A stretch of DNA of 64,000 nucleotides, from contig NZ_RJJX01000012.1 in NCBI RefSeq assembly GCF_003996985.1, forward strand, positions 51,637 through 115,636, in the 5' to 3' direction. Origin of the DNA: Ancylomarina longa (GTDB lineage Bacteria > Bacteroidota > Bacteroidia > Bacteroidales > Marinifilaceae). Made by a program: the position numbers and the translations under genes. Within the stretch, counting starts at the first letter, position 1; the number at the start of each line of letters is the position of its first letter. The notes beneath the pieces were generated by a model, which saw nothing but the letters and a program-made list of their open reading frames with translations, was not told where the DNA came from and searched no databases. Shown here in pieces: positions 37,743-46,353 of the stretch.

Positions 37743-38906
37743 ATGAATCTTGATAAATTAAAACATGAATTTAGAAATAGCTATGGAGATGGAGTATGCA
37801 GCGTATATTTTTCTCCTGGACGAGTTAATTTAATTGGAGAACATACCGATTATAACGGGGGTTTTGTTTTTCCATGTGCATTGTCATTCGGAACTTATTT
37901 TCTGATAAGAAGAACCAAGGAAGGTTTTTTTAGATTTCGGTCGTTGAATCAAATGCAGGATGAAAAAGTGAACTTGAATCAATTAACAAGTCCGCTTAAC
38001 CGGGGGAATTGGGTTAATTATCCTTTGGGTGTAATTGCTCAATTTGTGAAAAATGGATGTCATTTTGAAACAGGTGCGGATATTTTAATTGCCGGAAATG
38101 TTCCCAATGGTGCTGGTTTATCTTCTTCCGCTTCTCTTGAACTAGCAACCGGTGTAGCTATAAACGATTCCTATGGTTTTGGTAAAGATCAACTCACATT
38201 AGTGAAATATGGGCAAAAATCGGAACACGAATTTGCTGGTGTACTTTGTGGAATCATGGATCAATTTGCTTCAGGAATGGGGAAAAAAGATCATGCTATT
38301 TATTTGAATTGCGATACGCTCGAATATGAACTTGTCCCGGTTAAGTTGAAAGGTGTAAAAATCGTAATTGGCAATACGAATAGTCCGCATAGTTTAGATT
38401 CTGGAAAATATAACCAGCGAGTTGCTGAATGTAAGGCTGCTGTTGATGCAATTTCCCCCTTTAAAAAAATTACAAAACTTGGTGATTTAAGCCTGACTGA
38501 GTTCAACTCTTTATCCGATAAAATAAAAGATGTTACGGTGTTACGCAGAGCTCGTCATGTGATAAGTGAAATTGAAAGAACTAATCAGGCAGTAAAAGCA
38601 TTGAAAGATGGTGATATAATGGCTTTTGGTTTACTAATGAATGCATCTCATAATTCTCTGCGGGATGATTACGAGGTTACCGGTTTTGAATTGGACAGTA
38701 TGGTAGATGCCGCCAGGAAGGTAAAGGGTGTTATTGGGTCGCGTATGACTGGCGGTGGCTTTGGTGGATCTACTGTTAGCTTGGTTCAGGAAGAATCAGT
38801 AGATGAATTCATCGAGAAGGTTGGAGCAGAATATACCTTGAAAACAGGTTTAGTTGGTGAATTTTATATTGCTGAAATTGGCGATGGCGGCAAACGAATT
38901 GAATAG
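37743..38906 (+). CDS. galK: Galactokinase
   Basis: 387 aa GHMP kinase. Galactokinase signature GRVNLIGEHTDYNGG, ATP-binding PNGAGLSSSASLE, and C-terminal RMTGGGFGGSTV. It phosphorylates galactose at C1, the first step of the Leloir pathway. First gene of the galK-galT-SSS-galE operon, 16 bases before galT. Confidence 0.96.
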   Translation: MNLDKLKHEFRNSYGDGVCSVYFSPGRVNLIGEHTDYNGGFVFPCALSFGTYFLIRRTKEGFFRFRSLNQMQDEKVNLNQLTSPLNRGNWVNYPLGVIAQFVKNGCHFETGADILIAGNVPNGAGLSSSASLELATGVAINDSYGFGKDQLTLVKYGQKSEHEFAGVLCGIMDQFASGMGKKDHAIYLNCDTLEYELVPVKLKGVKIVIGNTNSPHSLDSGKYNQRVAECKAAVDAISPFKKITKLGDLSLTEFNSLSDKIKDVTVLRRARHVISEIERTNQAVKALKDGDIMAFGLLMNASHNSLRDDYEVTGFELDSMVDAARKVKGVIGSRMTGGGFGGSTVSLVQEESVDEFIEKVGAEYTLKTGLVGEFYIAEIGDGGKRIE

Positions 38907-38921
38907 ACAAGTTACAGACAG

Positions 38922-39974
38922 ATGGAACAATTTGATTATATAGAAAATCCACATCGTAGATATAACCCGCTTACCGGCGAATGGGTTTTGGTTTCGCCAC
39001 ATCGGTCGAAACGACCATGGCAGGGACAAGTAGAAAAAGTGGTGGAAGAAAGCCGGCCATCTCACGATCCCAAATGTTATTTGTGCCCGGGAAATGAGCG
39101 GATTGGTGGAGAAGTAAATCCCAATTATAAGGATGTGTATGCTTTCCAAAATGATTTTAGTGCTTTATTGCAGCAAACACCTAAAGGAGTGTTTTCAGAC
39201 GGGGAGCTGTTTCGTGCCGAAAGTGAATCCGGAATTTGTAAGGTGATTTGTTTTAGTCCCAATCATAGTCTTACCATTCCCGAAATGAAGGTTGAGAATA
39301 TCCGTAAAGTAGTAGATCTATGGGCTAAGGAATATGAGGAACTGGGACAAAAAAAAAATATAAATTACGTGCAGATTTTCGAAAATAAAGGTGCAATCAT
39401 GGGATGTTCGAATCCTCACCCACATGGACAAATTTGGGCATCTTCATCAATTCCTTTAGAACCTTCGAAGGAGGCACTCACGCAAAAAGCGTATTATGAA
39501 AAACATGGACGTAGCATGTTATCGGATTATCTGCAAAGCGAATTGGAAAAAGAAGAACGTATTTTAGCGGAGAATGATGCTTTTGTTGCTTTAATCCCTT
39601 TTTGGGCGGTTTGGCCTTTCGAAAGTATGATTATCAGTAAAAGAACTGTTCCCGATTTACTTCATTTATCAGATAAGGAAAAAACAGAATTAGCAGATAT
39701 TTATAAAAAACTTACAATAATGTACGATAACCTATTCGAGGTTTCTTTTGCCTATTCGGCTGGATTACATCAGGCTCCAACCGATGGTCAGGAACATCCC
39801 GAATGGCATTTGCACATGCATTTCTATCCTCCATTATTACGCTCGGCTAATGTTAAAAAATTTATGGTTGGATATGAAATGCTGGCTACACCACAGCGTG
39901 ATATTACGGCAGAAGGGGCAGCTAGTCGGTTAAAAAACTTATCGCCAATTCATTACAAACAAAGGACTAAATAA
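38922..39974 (+). CDS. galT: Galactose-1-phosphate uridylyltransferase
   Basis: 350 aa HIT-superfamily enzyme that moves UMP from UDP-glucose to galactose-1-phosphate. Active-site motif [12 protein letters not shown] holds the nucleophilic His, and the zinc-site CYLCPG and the C-terminal [13 protein letters not shown] are present. Second gene of the Leloir operon, 11 bases before the transporter gene. Confidence 0.95.
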   Translation: MEQFDYIENPHRRYNPLTGEWVLVSPHRSKRPWQGQVEKVVEESRPSHDPKCYLCPGNERIGGEVNPNYKDVYAFQNDFSALLQQTPKGVFSDGELFRAESESGICKVICFSPNHSLTIPEMKVENIRKVVDLWAKEYEELGQKKNINYVQIFENKGAIMGCSNPHPHGQIWASSSIPLEPSKEALTQKAYYEKHGRSMLSDYLQSELEKEERILAENDAFVALIPFWAVWPFESMIISKRTVPDLLHLSDKEKTELADIYKKLTIMYDNLFEVSFAYSAGLHQAPTDGQEHPEWHLHMHFYPPLLRSANVKKFMVGYEMLATPQRDITAEGAASRLKNLSPIHYKQRTK

Positions 39975-39985
39975 TTTATAAGGAT

Positions 39986-41647
39986 ATGAGTAATACATTT
40001 TCATTTCTCGATTACGCAATATTCATTGCATATGCGTTGGTAATTGTTGGAGTAGGTTTATGGGTGTCGCGCGATAAGGCAGGACATCAAAAGAATGCCG
40101 ATGATTATTTTTTGGCTAGTAAATCATTGCCATGGTGGGCTATTGGAGCTTCCCTGATTGCTGCAAATATATCGGCAGAACAGTTTATCGGCATGTCGGG
40201 TTCTGGTTTTGCCATTGGTTTGGCAATAGCATCCTACGAATGGATGGCCGCATTAACTTTAATTATTGTAGGAAAGTTTTTTCTGCCAATATTTATCGAA
40301 AAAGGATTGTATACTATTCCTGAGTTTGTGGAGAAAAGATTTTCTACCAATCTTAAAACAATTTTAGCCATTTTCTGGATCTCGCTTTATGTATTGGTGA
40401 ATCTAACTTCAGTATTGTATTTGGGAGCTTTGGCGATGGAAACAATCATGGGAATTCCTATGATATATGGTATTATTGGTTTGGCTCTTTTTGCTGCCAG
40501 TTATTCTTTATATGGTGGTTTATCTGCGGTAGCATGGACCGATGTAATTCAGGTAGTATTTCTGGTGATAGGTGGGTTGGTTACAAGTTATTTGGCACTT
40601 GATACCGTTTCTGGTGGGGAAGGTGTTATTGCAGGATTTAAGCATATTTACGAAGCTGCACCCGATAGTTTCCATATGATATTGGATAAAACGCATAGTC
40701 AGTATATGAACCTTCCAGGTATTGGTGTGCTGGTAGGTGGTTTATGGGTAGCTAATTTATATTACTGGGGCTTCAATCAATATATCATTCAGCGAACACT
40801 GGCTGCTAAATCTCTTGCTGAATCGCAACGGGGGATTGTATTTGCTGGTTTTCTAAAACTAATTATTCCTTTGATAGTTGTAATTCCTGGTATCGCTGCC
40901 TATGTAATGGTTAATGATCCAAGCATCATGGCTGGTTTGGGTGATGCGGCACGATTAAATGTGCCTACGATTGATGCTGCAGATAAAGCCTATCCCTGGT
41001 TATTACAATTTTTGCCAACAGGTTTAAAAGGAATTGCATTTGCTGCACTGGCTGCTGCTATTGTTTCTTCTCTGGCATCTATGCTTAATTCTACTTCTAC
41101 CATATTTACCATGGATATTTACAAGCCTTATTTTAATCCGAAAGCATCGGATAAGGAAACAGTTAATGTAGGTAGAATCTCTGCTGCTGCAGCTTTGCTT
41201 ATTGCCGGTATTATTGCTCCGCTGTTAGGTGGCTTAGATCAGGCTTTTCAGTTTATACAGGAATATACAGGAGTAGTGAGTCCGGGTATTCTGGCTGTTT
41301 TCTTGCTAGGGTTGTTTTGGAAAAAGACAACTAATAAAGGTGCAATTGTGGGGGTATTGGCTTCCATACCAATTGCAATGTTCTTTAAAATTGGCACGAA
41401 AACATGGTTTGATGGTAGCGGATTTGAAAATTTATTTCCAAGTTTTCCATTCCTGGATCAAATGGGATATACCTGTCTTTTGTCGGCAGCTATCATCATG
41501 TTGGTGAGTTATTTGCAAAATAAAGGAGCCGATGATGAAAAAGGAATCGAAATCAGTAGAAAAACATTTGCTACGGGTAAAATATTTAATCTGGTTTCCT
41601 ATGTAATCTGTATTCTTATTGCAGTTTTGTACGCCTTGTTTTGGTAA
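39986..41647 (+). CDS. Sodium/sugar symporter (SSS family)
   Basis: 553 aa, about 14 membrane helices, with the SGLT-type pattern SLIAANISAEQFIGMSG in helix 2 (GAS...N..AE) and WALP-like YYWGFNQYIIQR. Its place between galT and galE indicates galactose as substrate, brought in with sodium, which fits a marine organism. C-terminal helix ends with VICILIAVLYALFW. Confidence 0.93.
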   Translation: MSNTFSFLDYAIFIAYALVIVGVGLWVSRDKAGHQKNADDYFLASKSLPWWAIGASLIAANISAEQFIGMSGSGFAIGLAIASYEWMAALTLIIVGKFFLPIFIEKGLYTIPEFVEKRFSTNLKTILAIFWISLYVLVNLTSVLYLGALAMETIMGIPMIYGIIGLALFAASYSLYGGLSAVAWTDVIQVVFLVIGGLVTSYLALDTVSGGEGVIAGFKHIYEAAPDSFHMILDKTHSQYMNLPGIGVLVGGLWVANLYYWGFNQYIIQRTLAAKSLAESQRGIVFAGFLKLIIPLIVVIPGIAAYVMVNDPSIMAGLGDAARLNVPTIDAADKAYPWLLQFLPTGLKGIAFAALAAAIVSSLASMLNSTSTIFTMDIYKPYFNPKASDKETVNVGRISAAAALLIAGIIAPLLGGLDQAFQFIQEYTGVVSPGILAVFLLGLFWKKTTNKGAIVGVLASIPIAMFFKIGTKTWFDGSGFENLFPSFPFLDQMGYTCLLSAAIIMLVSYLQNKGADDEKGIEISRKTFATGKIFNLVSYVICILIAVLYALFW

Positions 41648-41675
41648 ATGAGATTGGAAATTATTACGGGGTAAT

Positions 41676-42716
41676 ATGATGAGGAAAAAAGTATTGGTTA
41701 CCGGAGGAACCGGATATATTGGTTCGCATACTGTGGTTGAACTTCAAAAAAATGGTTTTGAAGTGCTAATCGCAGATAATCTGTCGAACTCTAAAATGGA
41801 AGTTTTGGATGGGATAGAAGCCATTAGCGGAATTCGTCCTCAGTTTCAGAAAGTGGATTTGAGTTGCAGTAAAGCTTGCGCTGATTTTTTTGATAAACAG
41901 GATGAAGTACATGCAATTATCCATTTTGCAGCCTCTAAAGCAGTTGGCGAATCGGTGGTAAAACCATTGTTGTATTATCGAAATAACCTTAATTCTTTGA
42001 TCAATATCATGCAAGCCATGAAGGATAATGAGATTTCTAATCTGGTTTTCTCTTCCTCTTGCACGGTTTACGGACAGCCCGATCAGCTTCCCGTTACCGA
42101 ATCAACACCAAGAAAAGAGGCCGAATCTCCTTACGGCAATACAAAATCGATTTGTGAGGATATTATTCGGGATACAATTAGTGCCCATCACGATTTGAAT
42201 GGAATAGCATTGCGTTATTTCAATCCGATAGGCGCACATCCCACGGCAAAAATAGGAGAACTGCCCATGGGAGTTCCCAATAATCTGATACCCTTTTTAA
42301 CGCAAAGCGTAGTGAAAATAAGACCTCAATTAAATGTTTTTGGAAATGATTACAACACGCCGGACGGATCATGCATTCGGGATTATATCAATGTGGTGGA
42401 TCTTGCCAAAGCTCATGTAGTGGCTATTCAAAGATTATTGGAGAATAAACAAAAAAACAGATACGAGTATTTTAATGTGGGAACCGGACAGGGAGTTTCC
42501 GTTTTAGAGATTATCGATTCTTTCGAGCGTGCTACCGGAGAGAAAGTTCCTTTCGAAATTGTAGAACGCAGAGAAGGCGATATTGAACAGATTTATGCGG
42601 ATACTACCTTTGCTAATAAGGAGCTTGGTTGGAAATCTGAAGCCAGTTTGGAGGAAACGCTGCTTTCTGCCTGGAAGTGGCAGCTTAGCTTAGCTGAAAA
42701 TTGGAAAATCGTATAG
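41676..42716 (+). CDS. galE: UDP-glucose 4-epimerase
   Basis: 346 aa extended SDR. NAD-binding VTGGTGYIGSHT (residues 8-19), catalytic YGNTK (Tyr-xxx-Lys), and SSSCTVYGQP. It regenerates UDP-glucose from UDP-galactose and closes the Leloir cycle. Two ATGs in tandem (41676, 41679); either gives the same domain. No galM is seen in the operon. Confidence 0.95.
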   Translation: MMRKKVLVTGGTGYIGSHTVVELQKNGFEVLIADNLSNSKMEVLDGIEAISGIRPQFQKVDLSCSKACADFFDKQDEVHAIIHFAASKAVGESVVKPLLYYRNNLNSLINIMQAMKDNEISNLVFSSSCTVYGQPDQLPVTESTPRKEAESPYGNTKSICEDIIRDTISAHHDLNGIALRYFNPIGAHPTAKIGELPMGVPNNLIPFLTQSVVKIRPQLNVFGNDYNTPDGSCIRDYINVVDLAKAHVVAIQRLLENKQKNRYEYFNVGTGQGVSVLEIIDSFERATGEKVPFEIVERREGDIEQIYADTTFANKELGWKSEASLEETLLSAWKWQLSLAENWKIV

Positions 42717-42896
42717 TTAGTTTTTATAGTTAGGGGTGCAAAACATCAAACGGAGTTGGTTTACATTCAATGCTCTGTTTGGTGTTTTTTTTTGAAAGCA
42801 GCTCGGCACAGACAGCATTTTAGCTAATATTTTTTCTAAATAATTCTGCTTGGTTTATCCTTAATTTTCCGAAATATCTGGTGGTGTGAGAGGTGT

Positions 42897-42919
42897 ATCC
42901 CGACTATTTTAGTCGGGAT
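42897..42919. terminator. Bidirectional hairpin between galE and doc
   Basis: ATCCCGACTA/TAGTCGGGAT, a 10-bp perfect stem with a 3-base loop, 11 bases past the doc stop and serving both convergent units. Confidence 0.8.
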
Positions 42920-42930
42920 CATCTACTCGA

Positions 42931-43389
42931 TTACCATTCGTTGTTTTCTCCGGGCGAAATACAATCAAGTAATTTTAATTTAATTTCTTCTGAATAATCA
43001 TCTTCGTATACTAAGGATTCAATTATGTCTTGGAGAAATTCCTTTTCAATTCTACCTGCAGCAAGATGATAACTAATTGTCTCCATTTTATACAAAAATC
43101 GGTGGGCTGCTTCCAAATATCCATTCTTCAATAGAAATATACTACCCAAAGAAATTGCAATTCGTTTGTTTCCATCTTGAAAGCAATGGCTTTTATTTGC
43201 AGCAAAAAACAAATGGGTAAGTTTCTCTATAAAAGTTGGATAATACAAATCATTTTGGATGTGTTCAATTGTAGATTCCAACAATCCGATATCAATTATC
43301 CCATCTGTTCCTCCGCCACTTATTTCAATAGTTTTTTTGTGGATGTCAATTACTTCCTGAATGTTGGTAATGTAGATAATCTCACTCAT
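42931..43389 (-). CDS. Doc-type Fic toxin
   Basis: 152 aa with the Doc motif HCFQDGNKR (His68 to Arg76) and the Doc N-terminus (IHKKTIEISGGGTDGIIDIGLLEST). Known: Doc toxins phosphorylate elongation factor Tu and stop translation, and class I Fic toxins are held by a separate antitoxin. The gene overlaps the upstream DNA-binding gene by four bases (ATGA), the standard toxin-antitoxin layout. Confidence 0.88.
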   Translation of the reverse strand: MSEIIYITNIQEVIDIHKKTIEISGGGTDGIIDIGLLESTIEHIQNDLYYPTFIEKLTHLFFAANKSHCFQDGNKRIAISLGSIFLLKNGYLEAAHRFLYKMETISYHLAAGRIEKEFLQDIIESLVYEDDYSEEIKLKLLDCISPGENNEW

Positions 43390-44390
43390 TCTGCATCTTT
43401 TAAACGTTTAAAAACATCCTTTGCTTCTTCAAGCTGTTGCTCAAAGTCAACACTTTGTTCTCCAAGAAAACGCTCAAAATCTGCAGGAGAAATTGACTGT
43501 ATATATTGCTCTAGTTTTTTATGGAAAGCATCTCTAAAATGTAAATCTCTTGATGCCATTTTTGTTCTAGCATCTTCAATATGTGGTCTTTGTAATGGAT
43601 GCTCCGAAAAATACTTGAAAATATCATCAACTTCTTTTTGATGTAATTTTCTTCCTTTTTGTTTGGAGTGCTTTTCTAGTTCAAAAGCAATTCCAGTCTC
43701 AAATGACGCAATAAGATTTAATATTTCGGCATACATTGTATCTCGTGCATTATCCTTTGTCTCAAGCTTTAATATTTGTTTATATTCTTTTGCATTTTCT
43801 TTAAATATGCAATGATATATTCTATCTGTAAAAAGAGAATACTTATAATTTCCCATATCTACATATCTGTTTAATGCTGAAGTAAACTCTTTTCTATACT
43901 TACTTTCTCGAATTGCAGTAGGTAAATAATCAGAATCTTTTCTATTAATGTATTTGGTTCCACCACCTGTTTTCTCATTAATGGTTTCAATTACAATATC
44001 AAGCATTTTTGACCTAAGGAGCTTTGCATTATCACTTTCAGCAAGCAACATTCCTAGATTTAGGAATGCCCTAAAATTAAACAATCCTAATTGAGTTGTT
44101 TTGCTCGGGACATTGATGACATGACCAAACTGTAACTTCAACTCTTTTAGTCGTTTACCCCTACTTAAAATATACCCATTATGTTTTAACTCTTGGTCAT
44201 ATTTCTCCAAATATCTCTTAACAGTCCTTTCGTCAATATCATAAAAATCAGCGACCATTTGAATGGTAAACTTATATTCTCCTTCAAATAGCATCCCTGG
44301 TAACCCAATGTATTCTTGGATTTTTTCAATTGCAAAACGGTTATTTAGTATATTTTGTCTGGCAATATTTGAATTTGTTAAATCTCTCAT
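43386..44390 (-). CDS. DNA-binding protein, probable antitoxin partner of Doc
   Basis: 334 aa. An HTH in residues 40-75 (FTIQMVADFYDIDERTVKRYL) and a long helical C-terminus that may hold the Doc inhibitory segment. Larger than the classic Phd antitoxin, so it is a different partner type. It is the first gene of the pair and is preceded, 67 bases upstream, by repeat block A. Inhibition of Doc is inferred from the four-base overlap and order only. Confidence 0.75.
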   Translation of the reverse strand: MRDLTNSNIARQNILNNRFAIEKIQEYIGLPGMLFEGEYKFTIQMVADFYDIDERTVKRYLEKYDQELKHNGYILSRGKRLKELKLQFGHVINVPSKTTQLGLFNFRAFLNLGMLLAESDNAKLLRSKMLDIVIETINEKTGGGTKYINRKDSDYLPTAIRESKYRKEFTSALNRYVDMGNYKYSLFTDRIYHCIFKENAKEYKQILKLETKDNARDTMYAEILNLIASFETGIAFELEKHSKQKGRKLHQKEVDDIFKYFSEHPLQRPHIEDARTKMASRDLHFRDAFHKKLEQYIQSISPADFERFLGEQSVDFEQQLEEAKDVFKRLKDAE

Positions 44391-44456
44391 ACTAAATCTT
44401 TTTACTAAGATACATTTTTCCTACAATGCTCTTTTTCAATGTATGGTAACGTTAAA

Positions 44457-44830
44457 CTGTAAGAATCCGTCAATGGTTATGATTTTTACAGCGTGTTTAT
44501 TAAAATATCAATAGGGTTTTTAAACTTACGAAAATTCTGTTTTGGATACATGAGTGTAAATTTCAGTTGTTTTCGAACTTCCCTTTCCCAAACCTTCCTG
44601 TATAAATCTCAAACCCATTCCTTACTCCCGCTAAGTTGTTAATCTGTACGAAATCGCCTAGCCTAATCTCCCCTTTCACATTTAGTATGTTTTCTAAATG
44701 CCCTCTAAAATTAAATATATTATTTAATATTTAGCAGGGATTTCATAGGTTATGATCATAGAATCATTTTAAATAAGATTTATACCAACAGTATTTGAGG
44801 AGGCGTCCTGCCGAGGTTTAGGTAATCCTG
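44457..44830. repeat. Repeat block A (copy of block B)
   Basis: About 370 bases, more than 90% identical by eye to 47326-47699. It starts with an 11-bp hairpin (CTGTAAGAATC/GATTTTTACAG), contains the broken end of a recombinase gene on the minus strand, and runs without a break into the left arm of array A. Confidence 0.9.
44486..44618 (-). pseudogene. Truncated tyrosine recombinase 3' end, copy A
   Basis: On the minus strand an ATG at 44618 opens MGLRFIQEGLGKGSSKTTEI then YTHVSKTEFS and a stop at 44526. The pattern IQE-LG-(H)-SSKTTEIYTHVS is the C-terminal box of tyrosine recombinases with the catalytic Tyr; the usual His of LGH is Lys. Relative to copy B an indel shifts the frame before the original end at 44486. 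All upstream coding sequence is missing. Confidence 0.8.
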
Positions 44831-45182
44831 CTGCAAAAAATACCGTCCTGCCGGTAATTTACGCGTCCTGCTACTAAATAACCTGTCCTGCCGATAATTT
44901 GGTCGTCCTGCTAAGAAATAAGTCGTCCTGCCGGGCAGGGCGATAAATGATATAGCAGGGCGGGTAAACATGCAGCAGGGTAACTAATAATACAGCAGGG
45001 TAATACAAAACACAGCAGGACGTGTAAATAGCTGGCAGGAGAACACAAAAGGCGGCAGGAAATAAGGAAATACTAGCAGGATGAGAAAAAAGGCAGCAGG
45101 AAACATCAAAATGTTGGCAGGATTGCCTTTAATAGTGGAAGGGCGACAAAAAAGACAGCAGGATAAGAAATATTTCGGCAGG
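44806..45182. repeat. Two-armed 20-base periodic array A (CCTGC/GCAGG)
   Basis: Left arm: seven CCTGC cores starting at 44807 and exactly every 20 bases to 44927. Right arm: GCAGG at 44935, 44955, 44975, 44995, 45015, 45035, 45055, then 45076, 45096, 45117, a degenerate unit near 45137, 45158 and 45178. The first seven pairs are exactly symmetric about position 44933. In the left arm the base after CCTGC alternates C,T,C,T,C,T,C. The 14-15 bases between cores vary but are AT-rich in the middle. A period of 20 excludes a coding repeat. Not CRISPR: the repeat is too short. Confidence 0.92.
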
Positions 45183-45536
45183 GAATCAGGAATACCCCTC
45201 CGCTGCCGCACGAATCCTTTCGTATAGTTCTTTTATAGAAAACGGAACGCGAGTAAATCGCACACCAGCAGGGGGAATAACTTCGTTTCAAATCTTCATT
45301 CCTATGAAGACTGGATTTGTACGCCCTAATCTCTCGGTTTTCATCGCTTTACAAACGGTACAGCCTGTTGAAAATCCATAAATTAGGAAGATTAATGCAC
45401 CAGATTCACGTAAGCTCCTCCTCTGAAGACTTCAGAATACAAGAAAAATCGTCGGTAAAAGCATAGAAAATCCAAAGCAACACGGGATGTAGTTCAACAT
45501 GTACTCATCGCTGGGTCTTGCAGACCGCTCATAGTT
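45183..45536. other. Gene-free region after array A
   Basis: About 350 bases with no gene I can support on either strand. One stray GCAGG core lies at 45268. A small GGTCT/AGACC hairpin lies near 45514-45526. Short open stretches occur in several frames but none has a start, ribosome site and family resemblance. Confidence 0.5.
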
Positions 45537-46096
45537 CTATTTATTGTGTGGCGTACTTTTTATTTCCTTCTTAAACTCATCCCTTAATAAATCAACAATT
45601 TTCTTGTCTGCAATAAAGTGAAATGGCGATTTTAAGTCATGTAATCCAAAAGTTGTTGAATTGATATAAATCCACTCATTTTCAAAAAGAATATAAAGTT
45701 GTCCGCCCGAACTAAATGTAGATGGTATTATTGCTTTTATAAATTTTTTGTTGTCATTCTGAATTCCCCAATTTTTGTCAGCAATTAGTCCTCTAACAAT
45801 TTCTCTATTTATATCCCTTCCATTTTATAGAGTCTGTTAATATTAATAAAAGACCGAATTATAAAATATCCAAATAACTGAAATATCAAAAATAAAAATA
45901 TTTCAAAAATAGTCTGTTCCACTGAAGGGTTATTCCCAAATCCATTAATTGCGTCATAAAATAGAAAAAATCCAATGACAGGAAACCATAAAGAAATTAA
46001 AACATTACCAATAAATCCTGAGACCAAATCAATCCATGTGGTTTTATATGTCATTCGTTTAAAATGTAAAGATTTATTTACGTCAATGTCAATCAT
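45537..46096 (-). pseudogene. Small membrane-protein gene with a probable frameshift
   Basis: From an ATG at 46096 the first 95 codons give a protein with two membrane helices (WIDLVSGFIGNVLISLWFPVIGFFLFY; IFEIFLFLIFQLFGYFIIRS) and a stop at 45809. The next frame continues open without a start codon for about 90 codons (INREIVRGLIADKNWGIQ ... DLLRDEFKKEIKSTPHNK) to a stop at 45537. One extra G in GGG near 45816 would join them as MEGDINREIV. Either a decayed gene or a sequencing error. Family not recognised. Both ends carry inverted repeats (see findings). Confidence 0.6.
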
Positions 46097-46116
46097 TTGC
46101 AGTGATTTTGTAAGCC

Positions 46117-46305
46117 ACACAACGGTCTTGCTAAGTTTCGTGGGCGATTTCAAAGAGTAAACTTATCAATGCGCCAAATAAGCAAGCCGAGTAAATTTGT
46201 TTATATTTTGAACAAACTAATTTTAATTGGCTTGCTGGTGTTTCTTAATTGCACTAAACTTTCGAACTGCTTATCAGCGCCCATGAAATTTAGCTTTTGT
46301 TAGCG
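46117..46305 (-). repeat. attC-like imperfect inverted repeat
   Basis: Between the DUF4238 gene and the next gene. Arms of 17 bases, 46130-46146 and 46278-46294, match at 15 positions. They are flanked by CGCTAAC (minus, 46305-46299) and GTTGTGT (minus, 46123-46117), which resemble the RYYYAAC and GTTRRRY ends of integron attC sites. At 189 bases it is longer than most attC sites. Tentative. Confidence 0.45.
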
Positions 46306-46353
46306 TTTCGTACTTACACATAATTAAATGTAGACTTATAAAAAGTAATTCTC

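Noticed and set aside
44806-45182. CRISPR array
   Set aside because: The repeated core is 5-6 bases and the spacers 14-15; CRISPR repeats are over 20 bases, and the orientation flips at the centre. No cas genes in the window.
44780-45291. Small minus-strand open frames over array A (63-75 aa)
   Set aside because: They arise from the array itself; a 20-base period cannot encode a periodic peptide in one frame, and no start or ribosome site fits.
45290-45480. Possible group II intron or gene remnant after array A
   Set aside because: No domain V-like hairpin and no continuous frame with family resemblance could be confirmed by eye.
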